Shown here one piece after another: positions 20,122 through 21,349 of a stretch of DNA of 21,349 nt (position 1 is the stretch's first letter; each line of letters starts with the position of its first letter). The notes beneath the pieces were generated by a model, which was not told the DNA's origin, did no database searches, and saw only the letters and a program-made list of their open reading frames with translations. Both the position numbers and the translations under genes were made by a program. Where the stretch lies: positions 1 to 21,349 of the forward strand of contig JAKAAI010000025.1 of the NCBI GenBank assembly GCA_021797055.1, in the 5' to 3' direction. Source of the stretch: Thermoplasmata archaeon. Its GTDB lineage: Archaea > Thermoplasmatota > Thermoplasmata > Thermoplasmatales > Thermoplasmataceae.

Positions 20122-21349
20122 CTTTTTTCCTTCTGGAAAATTGACAGGTCAAGCAAACCATGGCCACTTACATTAACTACTATCGTCTTCCTGGAATCTG
20201 GATTCGCTTTAATATATCTGAGAGCAGATGCAATCGCATGACCAGACTCAGGTGCACAGATTACACCCTGTGTATTGGCAAAAACCCTCATTGCAGCTAT
20301 GACTTCGTTTTCCTGTATCTCCTCTGCTCTGATCCTGCCGTTATGTATAAGAGAGGAAAGCGAAGGTGCAGCACCGTGGTATCTCAGTCCGCCTGCATAT
20401 ATGCCTGCTGGAACGAAATCCGCCCCCAGGGAATACATCCTCAATTGCGGCAGGATTCCGGCGCTGTCTATGAAGTCATATTTGTACTCGCCCTTTGTGA
20501 GTTTCGGCACTTCCTGAGCGGTTGATGCAATCATCTCATTTTCCTGATCAAGAAAAGGGAATACAAAACCTGAAAAGTTACTCCCTCCGCCCACGCACCC
20601 TATCAATACGTCAGCATGTTCTCCCTCTATCTCGAGCTGTTTCCTGCTTTCGAGACCTATCACACTCTGGTGTGTTATGACAGAATTCATGACGCTTCCG
20701 AGCATATATTTAACACCGTGATCAAGTGCATATTCGACCGCCTCGCTGATTGCAATTCCTAAAGAGCCAGGATGATCCGGATCTTTTGCAAGAACAGATT
20801 GACCGAATTTCGTTTCTCCAGAAGGGCTTGGTACAACAGATGCACCATAAACCTCCATGATCTGTTTCCTCAGCGGCTTTTGTCTGAAACTAGTACTGAC
20901 CATGAAGACCTTGCATTTCATTTCGTTCAGAGAGGCTGCGAGCGCAGTCGCGGTTCCCCACTGGCCTGCACCCGTTTCAGTTACAACCTCCCTTACACCC
21001 TCTTCAGACGCGTAGTATGCCTGGGGAATTGCAGTGTTTATCTTATGTGAACCGGTGGCAGTCGCTCCTTCATACTTGTAGTAAATCTTGCCCTTATATC
21101 CAAGTTTCCTCTCAAGATTCATTGCCCTTACCATCGGTGTTGGTCTTCCGATCTGCATGTAAAGTTCCCGGATCTCATCTGGTATCTTCTCATATCTGCT
21201 GAATGAGAATTCCTGTTCGAGAAGCTTCGAGGGCAGAACCGTCTTGAGTAATTCGATGGATGATTTTTCGACACTGGAATCCTTGGGTGGTGCAAGCTGT
21301 TCAGGAAGATCCGGAACAACATTATACCAGTTGTCAGGAATTATGTCAT
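20118..21349 (-). CDS. trpB: tryptophan synthase beta subunit, TrpB2 type (5' partial)
   Basis: A PLP enzyme joining indole and serine. The frame continues upstream of the Met at 21158 to the window edge: PDNWYNVVPDLPEQLAPP ... LLEQEFSFSRYEKIPDEIRE. That long N-terminal segment, plus IGRPTPMVRA and YYKYEGATATGSHKINTA (PLP lysine), marks the TrpB2 subfamily rather than TrpB1. Also present: TETGAGQWG (catalytic Glu), GCVGGGSNFSG (phosphate loop), GGLRYHGAAPSLS and SGHGLLDLS. About 410 codons are visible and only a few N-terminal residues are missing. It is the only trpB in the operon and is coupled to trpA, so it presumably acts as the biosynthetic partner. Confidence 0.92.
   Translation of the reverse strand, partial: DIIPDNWYNVVPDLPEQLAPPKDSSVEKSSIELLKTVLPSKLLEQEFSFSRYEKIPDEIRELYMQIGRPTPMVRAMNLERKLGYKGKIYYKYEGATATGSHKINTAIPQAYYASEEGVREVVTETGAGQWGTATALAASLNEMKCKVFMVSTSFRQKPLRKQIMEVYGASVVPSPSGETKFGQSVLAKDPDHPGSLGIAISEAVEYALDHGVKYMLGSVMNSVITHQSVIGLESRKQLEIEGEHADVLIGCVGGGSNFSGFVFPFLDQENEMIASTAQEVPKLTKGEYKYDFIDSAGILPQLRMYSLGADFVPAGIYAGGLRYHGAAPSLSSLIHNGRIRAEEIQENEVIAAMRVFANTQGVICAPESGHAIASALRYIKANPDSRKTIVVNVSGHGLLDLSIFQKEKR

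Noticed and set aside
1..21349. tRNA, rRNA, CRISPR arrays, insertion sequences
   Set aside because: No T-arm-like GTTCGAATC element with matching acceptor stem, no regularly spaced repeats, and no transposase motif was seen on either strand.

Overview
The window most likely comes from an acidophilic archaeon of the order Thermoplasmatales. The aldehyde dehydrogenase at 11.3-12.8 kb resembles, as I remember that sequence, the D-glyceraldehyde dehydrogenase of the Thermoplasma non-phosphorylative Entner-Doudoroff pathway. Other archaeal marks are a long-type FKBP with an inserted domain, a TrpB2-type tryptophan synthase, TATA boxes about 25 nt before several starts, GGTG/GGAGG ribosome sites inside operons, and frequent AGG/AGA and ATA codons. 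All family names come from reading motifs; no search was run.

Layout. 1-153 is the 3' end of a folC-like gene. 154-4050 is visibly AT-richer and holds accessory genes on the minus strand: two tiny ORFs, a membrane-anchored protein of unknown function, and a 12-segment MFS transporter with a possible small ORF ahead of it. The membrane-anchored protein and the transporter unit are preceded by the same promoter sequence and the same palindromic element. 4054-6670 is a plus-strand cassette of unknown function: a protein made of three copies of a ~50-residue helical module, two divergent tandem paralogues of ~312 residues, and three mini-ORFs of 12, 12 and 27 codons. Most junctions are stop-start overlaps, and nearly every start has its own GGTG-like ribosome site. 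6711-7746 (minus) holds a proteasome-like Ntn-hydrolase gene split by one frameshift, followed by a 45-residue ORF. 7815-9335 (minus) is decaying DNA: a family 1 glycosidase pseudogene with two nonsense codons, joined to an unidentified 3' fragment.

9466-21349 is a dense conserved block. A TrmJ-like tRNA methyltransferase overlaps the upstream FKBP gene (both minus). Glyceraldehyde dehydrogenase (plus) and pyruvate kinase (minus) converge and overlap by 12 nt; both belong to the lower part of the same glucose pathway. The last 6.7 kb is a tryptophan operon read on the minus strand in the order trpB-trpA-trpD-trpF-trpE-trpG-trpC-DAHP synthase. Its genes overlap or abut at every junction, and it encodes every step from chorismate to tryptophan plus the first step of the shikimate pathway. 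The operon promoter and the first few TrpB codons lie beyond the right edge.

No rRNA, tRNA, CRISPR array or intact insertion sequence was seen. The most unusual part is the coupled mini-ORF cassette at 4.05-6.67 kb. Next are the paired promoter/operator sequences at 1.9 and 3.7 kb, and the split Ntn hydrolase.
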